From NCBI GenBank assembly GCA_944325965.1, contig CALVCB010000014.1, forward strand, positions 1 through 41,020: a stretch of DNA of 41,020 nucleotides, written 5' to 3'. The DNA is from an uncultured Bacteroidales bacterium (lineage in GTDB: Bacteria > Bacteroidota > Bacteroidia > Bacteroidales > UBA932). Shown in pieces: positions 23,488-30,281 of the stretch. Numbering within the stretch: position 1 is the stretch's first letter; every line of letters starts with the position of its first letter. The notes under the pieces were generated by a model, which saw only the letters and a list, made by a program, of their open reading frames with translations, had not been told where the DNA came from and did no database searches. A program made the position numbers and the translations under genes.

Positions 23488-24867
23488 TCAGATGTTGTAT
23501 TTCCTGAGTTTGTTGTATAGTGTGGGGCGACTGATGTCCAGGGCCTTGGCTACGAGGGACATGTTGCCGTTGTATTTCTTCATGGCCGACCTGATGGCCT
23601 TTTCCTCTATCATTTCCAGCGTGTCCTCCTCTGCGGACTGGATTACCACGGCCTCATGGATGTCGGCGCCGTTTTCCTGCATCCCTCTGTCAGTGCATGT
23701 CAATGTCAGGTCTTTTGCATCAATGGTTTCACCTTCTGACAGGATGACGGCCTTCTCGATGCAGTTCTGCAGTTCGCGGATGTTGCCTTTCCATGGACAG
23801 GATTCAAGCATGTCCATAGCCTCCCTGCTAATGGAGGAGACCCTGCGCCTGTAGCGGCGTGCGTATTTTTCCAGGAAGAGTCCCGCCAGGGAGCGGATTT
23901 CGTCTTTTCTTTCCCGGAGAGGGGGAAGATGGATGTGTACGGTGTTTATGCGGTAGAAAAGGTCTTCCCTGAACCTACTTTCCCGCACCATCCTGCGGAG
24001 GTCCATGTTGGTCGCGCATATGAGCCTTATGTCTACGGTTACGGCCTTTGTGTCCCCGACCCTCGTGACTGTCCTGTCCTGCAGTACACGCAGCAGTTTT
24101 GACTGCAGGTAAGGAGGGATGTTCCCGATTTCGTCCAGGAACAGGGTGCTGCCGTGTGCCTGCTCGAACTTTCCGGCAAAGTCGGACCTGGCATCAGTGT
24201 ATGCTCCTTTTGCATGTCCGAAAAGTTCACTTTCGAACAGGGATTCGGGGACCGCACCAAGGTCTACGCTCACCATAGGTTTTCCGCTGCGCCCGGAAAG
24301 GCGGTGTATCTCCCTGGCAAGTACATCTTTGCCTGTCCCGTTTTCTCCTGTGACAAGGATGGATGCGTCTGTAGGGGCGATCTTTTCGACTGTCTTCCGT
24401 ATTTCGGACATCAGCGGGCCGGAGCCCCAGAACATGTCTGGCCCATTGTCCGGGCGCGGATTTGCCTTGGTCTGGCTTCCATGCCTGCTGCATGCATCCT
24501 CCAGCACTTTTATCAGTTTGTCGTTTTCCCAGGGCTTTACTATGAAGTCCGCTGCCCCGCGCTTCATCCCCTCCACCGCCAGGGAGATGTCGGCATATGC
24601 CGTGAAGAGCACGACCTGGATATCCGGGAAACGGGACTTCAGCTCAGAGAGCCAGTAAAGTCCCTCGTTCCCCGTATTGATGTCCCTGTTGAAATTCATG
24701 TCCAGCAACACTGCGTCCGGCCGGAATATCTCCACCTTTGTCATAAGCTCTCCTGGCGAAGGAATTATCTCCACTCCGCTGAAATGCATGGGAAGGAGTA
24801 TCCGCAGGGCTGAGCGAATCCCCGCATTGTCATCCACAACGAGTATTTTTCCCTTTGATCTGGCCAT
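23488..24867 (-). CDS. Sigma-54-dependent response regulator, NtrC family
   Basis: The 459-residue protein has three parts. The receiver has phospho-acceptor Asp56, with Thr90 and Lys111 completing the switch. The AAA+ domain has Walker A GENGTGK (174-180), the sigma-54 contact loop GAYTDA (221-226), LFLDEIGN, and NIRELQN near 380. The C-terminal Fis-type helix-turn-helix is MSLVAKALDISRPTLYNKLRKYNI-like (written here only as a description of the end). The contact loop differs from the classic GAFTGA, but the key Thr is kept. The frame is open to 24927, yet the receiver begins properly at the ATG at 24867. It drives sigma-54 promoters in response to the downstream kinase. Targets are not identifiable here. 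Confidence 0.92.
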   Translation of the reverse strand: MARSKGKILVVDDNAGIRSALRILLPMHFSGVEIIPSPGELMTKVEIFRPDAVLLDMNFNRDINTGNEGLYWLSELKSRFPDIQVVLFTAYADISLAVEGMKRGAADFIVKPWENDKLIKVLEDACSRHGSQTKANPRPDNGPDMFWGSGPLMSEIRKTVEKIAPTDASILVTGENGTGKDVLAREIHRLSGRSGKPMVSVDLGAVPESLFESELFGHAKGAYTDARSDFAGKFEQAHGSTLFLDEIGNIPPYLQSKLLRVLQDRTVTRVGDTKAVTVDIRLICATNMDLRRMVRESRFREDLFYRINTVHIHLPPLRERKDEIRSLAGLFLEKYARRYRRRVSSISREAMDMLESCPWKGNIRELQNCIEKAVILSEGETIDAKDLTLTCTDRGMQENGADIHEAVVIQSAEEDTLEMIEEKAIRSAMKKYNGNMSLVAKALDISRPTLYNKLRKYNI

Positions 24868-24903
24868 GGCCTGATGATTGATTGTCCCCATCCCCGGTGT
24901 CCT

Positions 24904-24918
24904 GCCGCCAATGGCGGC
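24904..24918 (-). promoter_or_regulatory. Perfect small hairpin upstream of response-regulator gene
   Basis: GCCGCC-AAT-GGCGGC is a perfect 6-bp inverted repeat with a 3-base loop, 37 bases before the ATG at 24867. The whole gap 24868-24941 shows no -7 box and no sigma-54-type element that I can see. The hairpin may be an operator or part of the leader. Confidence 0.35.
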
Positions 24919-24941
24919 GGACAGCATCGGGCCTGAACAGA

Positions 24942-24973
24942 AAGAGGGTCCAGTCCGACAGCCTGACCCTCTT
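24942..24973 (-). terminator. Terminator-like hairpin after tRNA-Leu
   Basis: The 9-base arms 24942-24950 and 24965-24973 are exact reverse complements with a 14-base loop. It begins 12 bases after the 3' end of the tRNA gene. The following run is T-rich but interrupted (CTTTCTGTTC on the minus strand), so termination may be partial and let transcription enter the regulator gene. Confidence 0.6.
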
Positions 24974-24985
24974 CAACAATTTATG

Positions 24986-25067
24986 TGCGGGCGAAGGGAC
25001 TCGAACCCATACGCCTTGCGGCACCAGATCCTAAGTCTGGCTTGGCTACCAATTACAACACGCCCGC
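24986..25067 (-). tRNA. tRNA-Leu (anticodon UAG)
   Basis: The minus strand folds as an 82-base class II tRNA. The acceptor stem GCGGGCG pairs with CGCCCGC (discriminator A), the D stem is TTG/CAA, and the anticodon stem CCAGA/TCTGG has loop CTTAGGA, giving anticodon UAG for leucine. A variable arm (TGCCGCAAGGCGT) of the length expected for tRNA-Leu and the T loop TTCGAGT follow. The 3' CCA is not encoded. The T stem contains one T-T opposition at its second pair. Confidence 0.95.
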
Positions 25068-25079
25068 AGATACAGTCCG

Positions 25080-25110
25080 CAAAGTTAGGCAAAAATTCAA
25101 TCCTGCCAAA
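25080..25110 (-). promoter_or_regulatory. Consensus promoter of tRNA-Leu
   Basis: On the minus strand TTTG (25107-25110), a 19-base spacer and TAACTTTG (25080-25087) match the full Bacteroidota promoter consensus. The -7 box ends 12 bases before the mature tRNA 5' end, so the precursor has a very short 5' leader. Confidence 0.75.
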
Positions 25111-25139
25111 ATTTTATCCGGCGTCTGTCGTTTAAAAGA

Positions 25140-26000
25140 CTATATCTTTTTGAATTTCAACATGCTCCAATCCTCGATAGAGTCTCCTGACATATACTCC
25201 AGACCTGCTTTCCTGGCCGCTTCCGTGATGGCTGGGGCGTCTGCGGTGAAGAATCCGCTCAAGTAGACGGAGCCGCCTGCGCGCAGCGACCTTGAATAAG
25301 TGGGGAGGTCCTGCAGGAGGATGTTCCTGTTTATGTTGGCGAGGATGATGTCATATTTCCCCATCTGCAGCAGGGAGGCGTCCCCGCAGTAGGTCTCGAT
25401 GCGGCGTGAGAGGCGGTTGATGCAGGCGTTGTCGTACGCCGACCGGGCCGCGACCGCGTCTATGTCTATCGCGTACACGTGCCCTGCCCCGACCTTCGCG
25501 GCGAGTATGGCCAGGACCGCTGTCCCGCAGCCCATGTCCAGTACGGTCCTGCCTTTGAACATGGCCTCGTCCTGCATGATAGCCCGGCACATCATATATG
25601 TGGTCTGGTGGTGTCCGGTCCCGAAAGCCATGTGCGGCTCGATCGTGATGTTGAACCTTGTCCGGTGCAGCCCCGTGTGGAAAGGGGCCTTGACGGTGCA
25701 TTTCCCGTCTACAATGATTGGGCTGAACCCGCTTTCCCATTTTGCGTTCCAGTTGGCGGAGGGAATCAGCCTTGCGCTGAACCCCGTGACGCGGAAGCAG
25801 TCCTCCTCCAGCCCGTCTATCGCCAGCCTGAGCATCTGGGCTGAATACTGCTCTTTCGGGATATAGCATTTGAGGAACGGCTCCTCCACTTCGAATGACT
25901 CGAATGGCAGCTCCTCCAGCTCTGCCATCAGGATTTCCGCATTGTCCTGGGAAAACGGCTCGAACCGTATGGATACTTCGATATACTCCTGGCTGTTCAT
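25140..26000 (-). CDS. prmA: Ribosomal protein L11 methyltransferase
   Basis: PrmA methylates lysines and the N-terminus of ribosomal protein L11 using SAM. The 286-residue protein has the N-terminal L11-binding ferredoxin-like domain (about 1-60), a linker ending GFSPIIVDGKC, the AFGTGHHQTT loop near 130, the SAM motif VLDMGCGTAVLAILAA near 155, DIDAVA near 180 and the catalytic-region motif ILANINRNIL near 215. It is divergent from rlmN across a 110-base gap that holds promoters for both. Length and motifs match the family. Confidence 0.94.
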   Translation of the reverse strand: MNSQEYIEVSIRFEPFSQDNAEILMAELEELPFESFEVEEPFLKCYIPKEQYSAQMLRLAIDGLEEDCFRVTGFSARLIPSANWNAKWESGFSPIIVDGKCTVKAPFHTGLHRTRFNITIEPHMAFGTGHHQTTYMMCRAIMQDEAMFKGRTVLDMGCGTAVLAILAAKVGAGHVYAIDIDAVAARSAYDNACINRLSRRIETYCGDASLLQMGKYDIILANINRNILLQDLPTYSRSLRAGGSVYLSGFFTADAPAITEAARKAGLEYMSGDSIEDWSMLKFKKI

Positions 26001-26025
26001 GTCTGTATTTGCTTTGGAATTCGGA

Positions 26026-26056
26026 CAAATGTAGAAAAAACCGGAAGTTTTGACAA
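26026..26056 (-). promoter_or_regulatory. Promoter of prmA
   Basis: On the minus strand TTG (26054-26056), a 20-base spacer and TACATTTG (26026-26033) fit the Bacteroidota consensus. The box is 25 bases before the prmA ATG. Confidence 0.65.
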
Positions 26057-26078
26057 TTCAAAGAGAAATAAATAGGAG

Positions 26079-26106
26079 TTTGGAGACGAAAATATCTTTA
26101 CATTTG
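26079..26106 (+). promoter_or_regulatory. Promoter placed 4 bases before the rlmN ATG
   Basis: TTTG (26079-26082), a 16-base spacer and TACATTTG (26099-26106) lie directly before the gene. Only CCGC separates the -7 box from the ATG at 26111. The predicted start of transcription coincides with the start codon, so the mRNA is likely leaderless. The spacer is a little shorter than usual. Confidence 0.65.
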
Positions 26107-26110
26107 CCGC

Positions 26111-27208
26111 ATGAAACAGAGACTTTTAGGAAAGACGCCGGAAGAACTGAAGGAAATTGTCCGGGAGGCCGGCCTCCCGAAATTCGCTGCAGGGCAGATA
26201 GCCAAGTGGCTCTACGGGAAGAAGGTAAGGAGCATAGACGGGATGACGGACATCTCGAAGGCCGGAAGGGCCGCCCTGGCCGGGAGTTACGAGGTGGGAG
26301 TGACCCCGTACAGCGGGATGCAGGTTTCTTCTGACGGGACGAAGAAATACCTTTTTCCTGTCGAAGGCGTATTCAGCAGGGAACTTGATGGCGCAGTGAA
26401 GGCGGATGCCCCGCAGTACGGAGCGCATCCGGCCCCCGGGACCGAGTCAGGGGCAGTGGAGGCCGTGATGATACCGGACGGGGAGCGGGCCACCCTGTGC
26501 GTGTCGTCACAGTCCGGATGCCGCATGGGCTGCAGGTTCTGCATGACGGGACGGCAGGGGTTCCACGGGCATCTTTCCGCCGCTGACATCATATCGCAGT
26601 TCATTTCCGTGGACGAGTCGGACAGACTGACCAACGCGGTGTTCATGGGCATGGGCGAGCCGCTTGACAACTATGCCAATGTCTCCCGCGCCATCGAGGT
26701 CCTGACCTCCGACTGGGGTTTTGCATGGAGCCCCAAGCGCATTACGCTTTCCACCATAGGGGTGATACCGTTCCTGAAGAAATTCCTGGACGGGAGCCGC
26801 TGCCATCTGGCTGTGAGCCTGCACAACCCTTTCTCCGACGAGCGCCTGTCCATGATGCCGGTGGAGAAAGCCTATCCCATAGCGGATGTTGTTGACCTTA
26901 TAAAGCAGTACGACTTTACGGGCCAGCGCCGCGTGAGTTTCGAGTATACCATGTTTGCCGGGTTCAACGATACCAAGCGCCATGCCGACGCACTTGCCAG
27001 GATGCTCTCCGGCCTGGAGTGCCGCGTGAACCTCATCCGTTTCCACAGGATTCCGGACTTCCCGTACTCCCCGGTCCCGCAGAGTGTCATGGAGCTTTTC
27101 CGTGACAGGCTCAGCCGGTCCGGCATCACCACTACAATCCGTGCCTCCCGGGGTGAGGACATACTTGCCGCGTGCGGCATGCTTGCCGGACAGCACAGGG
27201 AGGTATAG
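26111..27208 (+). CDS. rlmN: Dual-specificity 23S rRNA/tRNA methyltransferase RlmN
   Basis: RlmN is a radical-SAM enzyme that methylates C2 of A2503 in 23S rRNA and A37 in some tRNAs. The 365-residue protein has the iron-sulphur motif CRMGCRFC (Cys137, Cys141, Cys144) and the second catalytic Cys355 in LAACGM, at the same number as the methylated Cys of the E. coli enzyme. VFMGMGEPLDNY, ITLSTIGV and LAVSLHNP also follow the family. The N-terminus MKQRLLGKTPEEL matches the expected helical domain, which supports the ATG at 26111 even though it leaves almost no leader after the -7 box. Confidence 0.96.
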   Translation: MKQRLLGKTPEELKEIVREAGLPKFAAGQIAKWLYGKKVRSIDGMTDISKAGRAALAGSYEVGVTPYSGMQVSSDGTKKYLFPVEGVFSRELDGAVKADAPQYGAHPAPGTESGAVEAVMIPDGERATLCVSSQSGCRMGCRFCMTGRQGFHGHLSAADIISQFISVDESDRLTNAVFMGMGEPLDNYANVSRAIEVLTSDWGFAWSPKRITLSTIGVIPFLKKFLDGSRCHLAVSLHNPFSDERLSMMPVEKAYPIADVVDLIKQYDFTGQRRVSFEYTMFAGFNDTKRHADALARMLSGLECRVNLIRFHRIPDFPYSPVPQSVMELFRDRLSRSGITTTIRASRGEDILAACGMLAGQHREV

Positions 27209-27227
27209 CACAGAATAACGGCTCCAG

Positions 27228-27235
27228 TGTATTTG
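27228..27235 (+). promoter_or_regulatory. Near-consensus -7 box 5 bases before patatin gene
   Basis: TGTATTTG differs from TAnnTTTG at the second base only and ends five bases before the ATG at 27241. The gene could equally be transcribed through from rlmN, 32 bases upstream. Confidence 0.3.
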
Positions 27236-27240
27236 CATAT

Positions 27241-29697
27241 ATGGATAAACGTTTCATTATCATTTTGTTGTCTGTCCTGTCCGTTTCTCTGGACGGGATC
27301 TGCGCCGATGGTTTCCGCGAGCCGGAAATCCAGACTGTCGCGGTCGATTCTGCCGGCATTGCCGGTATCAGGGCCCGGATGGACAGCATCCGCAGGTCCA
27401 GACCGGTCGTCGCCCTCGTCCTCAGCGGCGGCGGGGCCAAGGGTGCTGCGCATATCGGAGCCATAAAGTACATTGAGTCCATAGGAATGCCGGTGGACAT
27501 GGTGCTGGGCACGAGCATGGGAGGGCTTGTCGGGGGCATATATGCATTGGGCTACAGCGCGGACGAGCTGGAGACGATTGTAAGGAACATTGACTGGGAA
27601 CTGGCCCTTAGCGACCGCATACCGAGGGGGTTCATTTCTTATTCCGAAAAGAAATACAAGGAGAAATACATTCTGTCCTTCCCTTTCTACTATAAAAAGG
27701 AGTACTATCTGGAGAGGAAGGCCGACGAGATGCGCTATTCGGACAGGGACCAGGAGGAACTCGAGATTCCGGACCAGTTTGAAAGCACCGACGTCCAGAG
27801 GCATGACGGCAAGCTGGTGCTCGGGTCTGATTCCGAAGGTCCGACGAATATCATAAGGGACAATCTGCTGGGAAGCCTCCCTTCTGGCTATATCTACGGG
27901 CAGAATGTGCAGAACCTTTTCAGCGCACTGTCTGTCGGATATCAGGACTCGTTGGACTTCGACTCCCTGCCGATTCCGTTCGCCTGTGTGGCGACTGACC
28001 TTGTTTCAGGCAAGGCGAAGGTATGGCATTCTGGGAAGATTACCACCGCCATGCGCTCCACCATGTCCATACCGGGGATCTTCGCTCCAGTGAAAGTGGA
28101 CGGGATGGTCCTTGTGGACGGAGGCATGAGGGACAACTATCCGACCTCCCTCGCCCGTCGGATGGGTGCCGATATAGTGATTGGCGTGGACGTATCCAGC
28201 GGCAGGAAGCGCTATGACGAAATCAACAATATAGGGGATATCATCAATGCCGGCATCGATATGCTCGGCCGCTCCGTATATGAGCAGAACGTACGCCTGG
28301 CAGACGTCAACATCAAGCCCGAGCTGGATGAGTACAACATGATGAGCTTCGATACTGAAAGCATCGACCGTATAATACACAAAGGGTATGTCGCGGCTTT
28401 CAAAAATGAAGACAAATTGTTGAGCATCAAAAAAATGATGAACGGTGACACCCTCTCTCTCCATAACGTCAAGGCCCTGGACATTAACACCGATTCCGTA
28501 TATGTGGACGGCGTGGAGATACGTGGAGTGAGCGGAAGTGAAAGCGAGATACTCATGAAGCGTATAGGGATAGGGCCGGGCGACAAGGTCTGCAGGAGCG
28601 ATATAGAGGATGTGGTGGCAGCCGTTTTCGGTACCCAGGCATACGACTATGTCACCTACGAGCTGGAGGGTTCCTGCCAGCCTTTCCACCTGGTGATCAA
28701 CTGCAAGCCGGGGCCTATACACCATTTCGGACTGGGGCTTCGGCTGGATACCGAGGAGGTGGTTTCCGTGCTGCTGAACGTATCGCTCAACGCCCACAAG
28801 CTCCAGGGGTCGATCTTTGATTTCACCGGCAGGATAAGCACGAATCCGTATTTCAGGTTCCACTATACGTACAATTCCCCTAAAGCCCCGACCCTGAACG
28901 CTACGGCTTCTGTGCGGTGGACGGGGATGAATCTGCTCGACTACACATCTTCAAGGTTCAACCTTGACTACCTTAACGTCAGGCAGGAATTCTATCTGTC
29001 CAATATCAACTGGTCCCTGTTCGACATCCAGCTGGGGCTGAGGAACGACTATTTCAACCTGAGGTCACTCTATTCTGCCGGAGGGATTTTCGGTGACTAC
29101 AACCAGGAACAGATGCGCAACGATTATATCTCTCTGTTCCTCAACGCCAGGGCAGACACCTTCGACGACGGGTATTTCCCGAAGACAGGATTCACTGCAG
29201 GAGTCAGCTACGGATGGACATTCGCAGGTTTTCCATACAGATTCAATAACTTCCATGCCTTACAGGCTGACGTGAAAGGTGTTCTGAATCTGGGCAGGGT
29301 ATTCTCCTTCATCCCTTCGGCTCACGTCCGTTTCCTGCTTGGCGACAGGGTCCCTCTTCCGTATGTCAACTGCATAGGTGGCTCGATCCCGGGAAGGTAT
29401 ATAGACCAGCAGGTACCATTCACAGGTGTGAACAACCTTGCCCTTGCAAGGAACATCCTTACCGTCGCGAGGGTCGACCTCCGGTTCAATGTAGCGCGCA
29501 ACCACTATATTTCCGGGATTGTCAACTATATGAGGGACAGCAATGATTTCAGTTCATATACGGATGGTCCCGGTGTCTTCGGTGCGGGGATGGAATATGC
29601 TTTTGATACTGTCTTCGGTCCTTTGACAGCAAGTCTGCACTGGTCCAGCCTGACACGCAATGTCGGGTTCTATATGGGGTTCGGCTATTATTTTTAG
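27241..29697 (+). CDS. Patatin-like phospholipase with POTRA and outer-membrane barrel
   Basis: The 818-residue protein starts with a signal peptide. The patatin domain (about 52-330) has the oxyanion motif GGGAKGAA (63-70), the nucleophile Ser92 in GTSMG, and the catalytic Asp293 in VDGG. Residues about 410-500 look like one POTRA domain (VDGVEIRGVSGSESEILMKR start region). The rest alternates polar and aromatic residues and ends in GFGYYF, with a terminal Phe as in outer-membrane barrels. This order matches type Vd (PlpD-like) proteins, in which the lipase may be carried to the cell surface. The ORF is open to 27172, but the signal peptide selects the ATG at 27241. Export of the lipase is inferred from architecture. 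Confidence 0.88.
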   Translation: MDKRFIIILLSVLSVSLDGICADGFREPEIQTVAVDSAGIAGIRARMDSIRRSRPVVALVLSGGGAKGAAHIGAIKYIESIGMPVDMVLGTSMGGLVGGIYALGYSADELETIVRNIDWELALSDRIPRGFISYSEKKYKEKYILSFPFYYKKEYYLERKADEMRYSDRDQEELEIPDQFESTDVQRHDGKLVLGSDSEGPTNIIRDNLLGSLPSGYIYGQNVQNLFSALSVGYQDSLDFDSLPIPFACVATDLVSGKAKVWHSGKITTAMRSTMSIPGIFAPVKVDGMVLVDGGMRDNYPTSLARRMGADIVIGVDVSSGRKRYDEINNIGDIINAGIDMLGRSVYEQNVRLADVNIKPELDEYNMMSFDTESIDRIIHKGYVAAFKNEDKLLSIKKMMNGDTLSLHNVKALDINTDSVYVDGVEIRGVSGSESEILMKRIGIGPGDKVCRSDIEDVVAAVFGTQAYDYVTYELEGSCQPFHLVINCKPGPIHHFGLGLRLDTEEVVSVLLNVSLNAHKLQGSIFDFTGRISTNPYFRFHYTYNSPKAPTLNATASVRWTGMNLLDYTSSRFNLDYLNVRQEFYLSNINWSLFDIQLGLRNDYFNLRSLYSAGGIFGDYNQEQMRNDYISLFLNARADTFDDGYFPKTGFTAGVSYGWTFAGFPYRFNNFHALQADVKGVLNLGRVFSFIPSAHVRFLLGDRVPLPYVNCIGGSIPGRYIDQQVPFTGVNNLALARNILTVARVDLRFNVARNHYISGIVNYMRDSNDFSSYTDGPGVFGAGMEYAFDTVFGPLTASLHWSSLTRNVGFYMGFGYYF

Positions 29698-29700
29698 TTT

Positions 29701-29755
29701 ATTTCTGCCCCGGTGGGGCATGCGGCTCGGCTGCGGCCTCCGCTCGAAATGGCAG
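29701..29755. repeat. REP-like palindromic intergenic repeat, copy A
   Basis: This sits in the gap after the patatin gene. It begins ATTTC and ends GAAATGGCAG. Inside it is the hairpin GCCCC-GGT-GGGGC (29707-29719). The 22 bases 29707-29728 recur exactly, in inverted orientation, at 32921-32942. The gap 29698-29786 holds nothing else apart from a possible -7-like site before recX. Confidence 0.7.
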
Positions 29756-29786
29756 GTGGCAATTAATCATTAATAAGATTGTGACT

Positions 29787-30281
29787 ATGGATGAGACAAT
29801 ATACAATAAGGTCATAGACAGGCTCCGGGTGCTGTGTTCCAGGCGCGAGTACTGTACCCGGGACGTGCTGGAAAAGGCTTCGGAATACCTGTCGCGATAC
29901 GGGTGTGAGCCTTCCGGGGTGCCGGAGGCGGCCGGGGCCATCCTCGGGGAGCTGGCCAGGGACAGGTATGTCGATGACCTGAGGTATGCCTCGGCCTTCG
30001 CCCGGGACAAGTCCTCGATAGCCGGATGGGGCCCGGTGAAGATAGGACACGCCCTCCGGGCGAAGGGGATAGGGCAGGACACTGTTGATGCCGCGATGGG
30101 GGAGATTGATGCCTCCAGGGCGGGGGAGAAGCTGCTCAAGCTCCTGGAGAACAAGAAAAAGGCCCTGGAGGGTGATCCCCAGAGCCGTCTCAAGCTGATC
30201 CGTTTCGCGCTCGGGCGAGGATACGTCTATGATGAAGTGGAGAGGGCGCTGAAGACCCTCGATGCCTCTACTCGGCCTTGA
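29787..30281 (+). CDS. recX: Regulatory protein RecX
   Basis: RecX binds RecA filaments and limits RecA activity. The 164-residue protein has the RecX helical repeats: RLRVLCSRREYCTRDVLEKA near 15, then the block DRYVDDLRYASAFARDK near 60, then GPVKIGHALRAKGI near 83. The length fits the family. The start is the ATG at 29787; a GTG at 29781 is in frame. TAAGATTG (29774-29781), one mismatch from a -7 box, lies five bases before the ATG. The 3' end overlaps the tail of the GH2 gene, on the opposite strand, by 14 bases. recX is not next to recA here. Confidence 0.85.
   Translation: MDETIYNKVIDRLRVLCSRREYCTRDVLEKASEYLSRYGCEPSGVPEAAGAILGELARDRYVDDLRYASAFARDKSSIAGWGPVKIGHALRAKGIGQDTVDAAMGEIDASRAGEKLLKLLENKKKALEGDPQSRLKLIRFALGRGYVYDEVERALKTLDASTRP

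Noticed and set aside
26872-27804. Minus-strand open frame opposite rlmN and the patatin gene
   Set aside because: It spans two confident genes and their gap on the opposite strand and shows no recognisable domain.
28006-28863. Minus-strand open frame opposite the patatin gene
   Set aside because: Antisense shadow with His/Val-rich composition and no motif.
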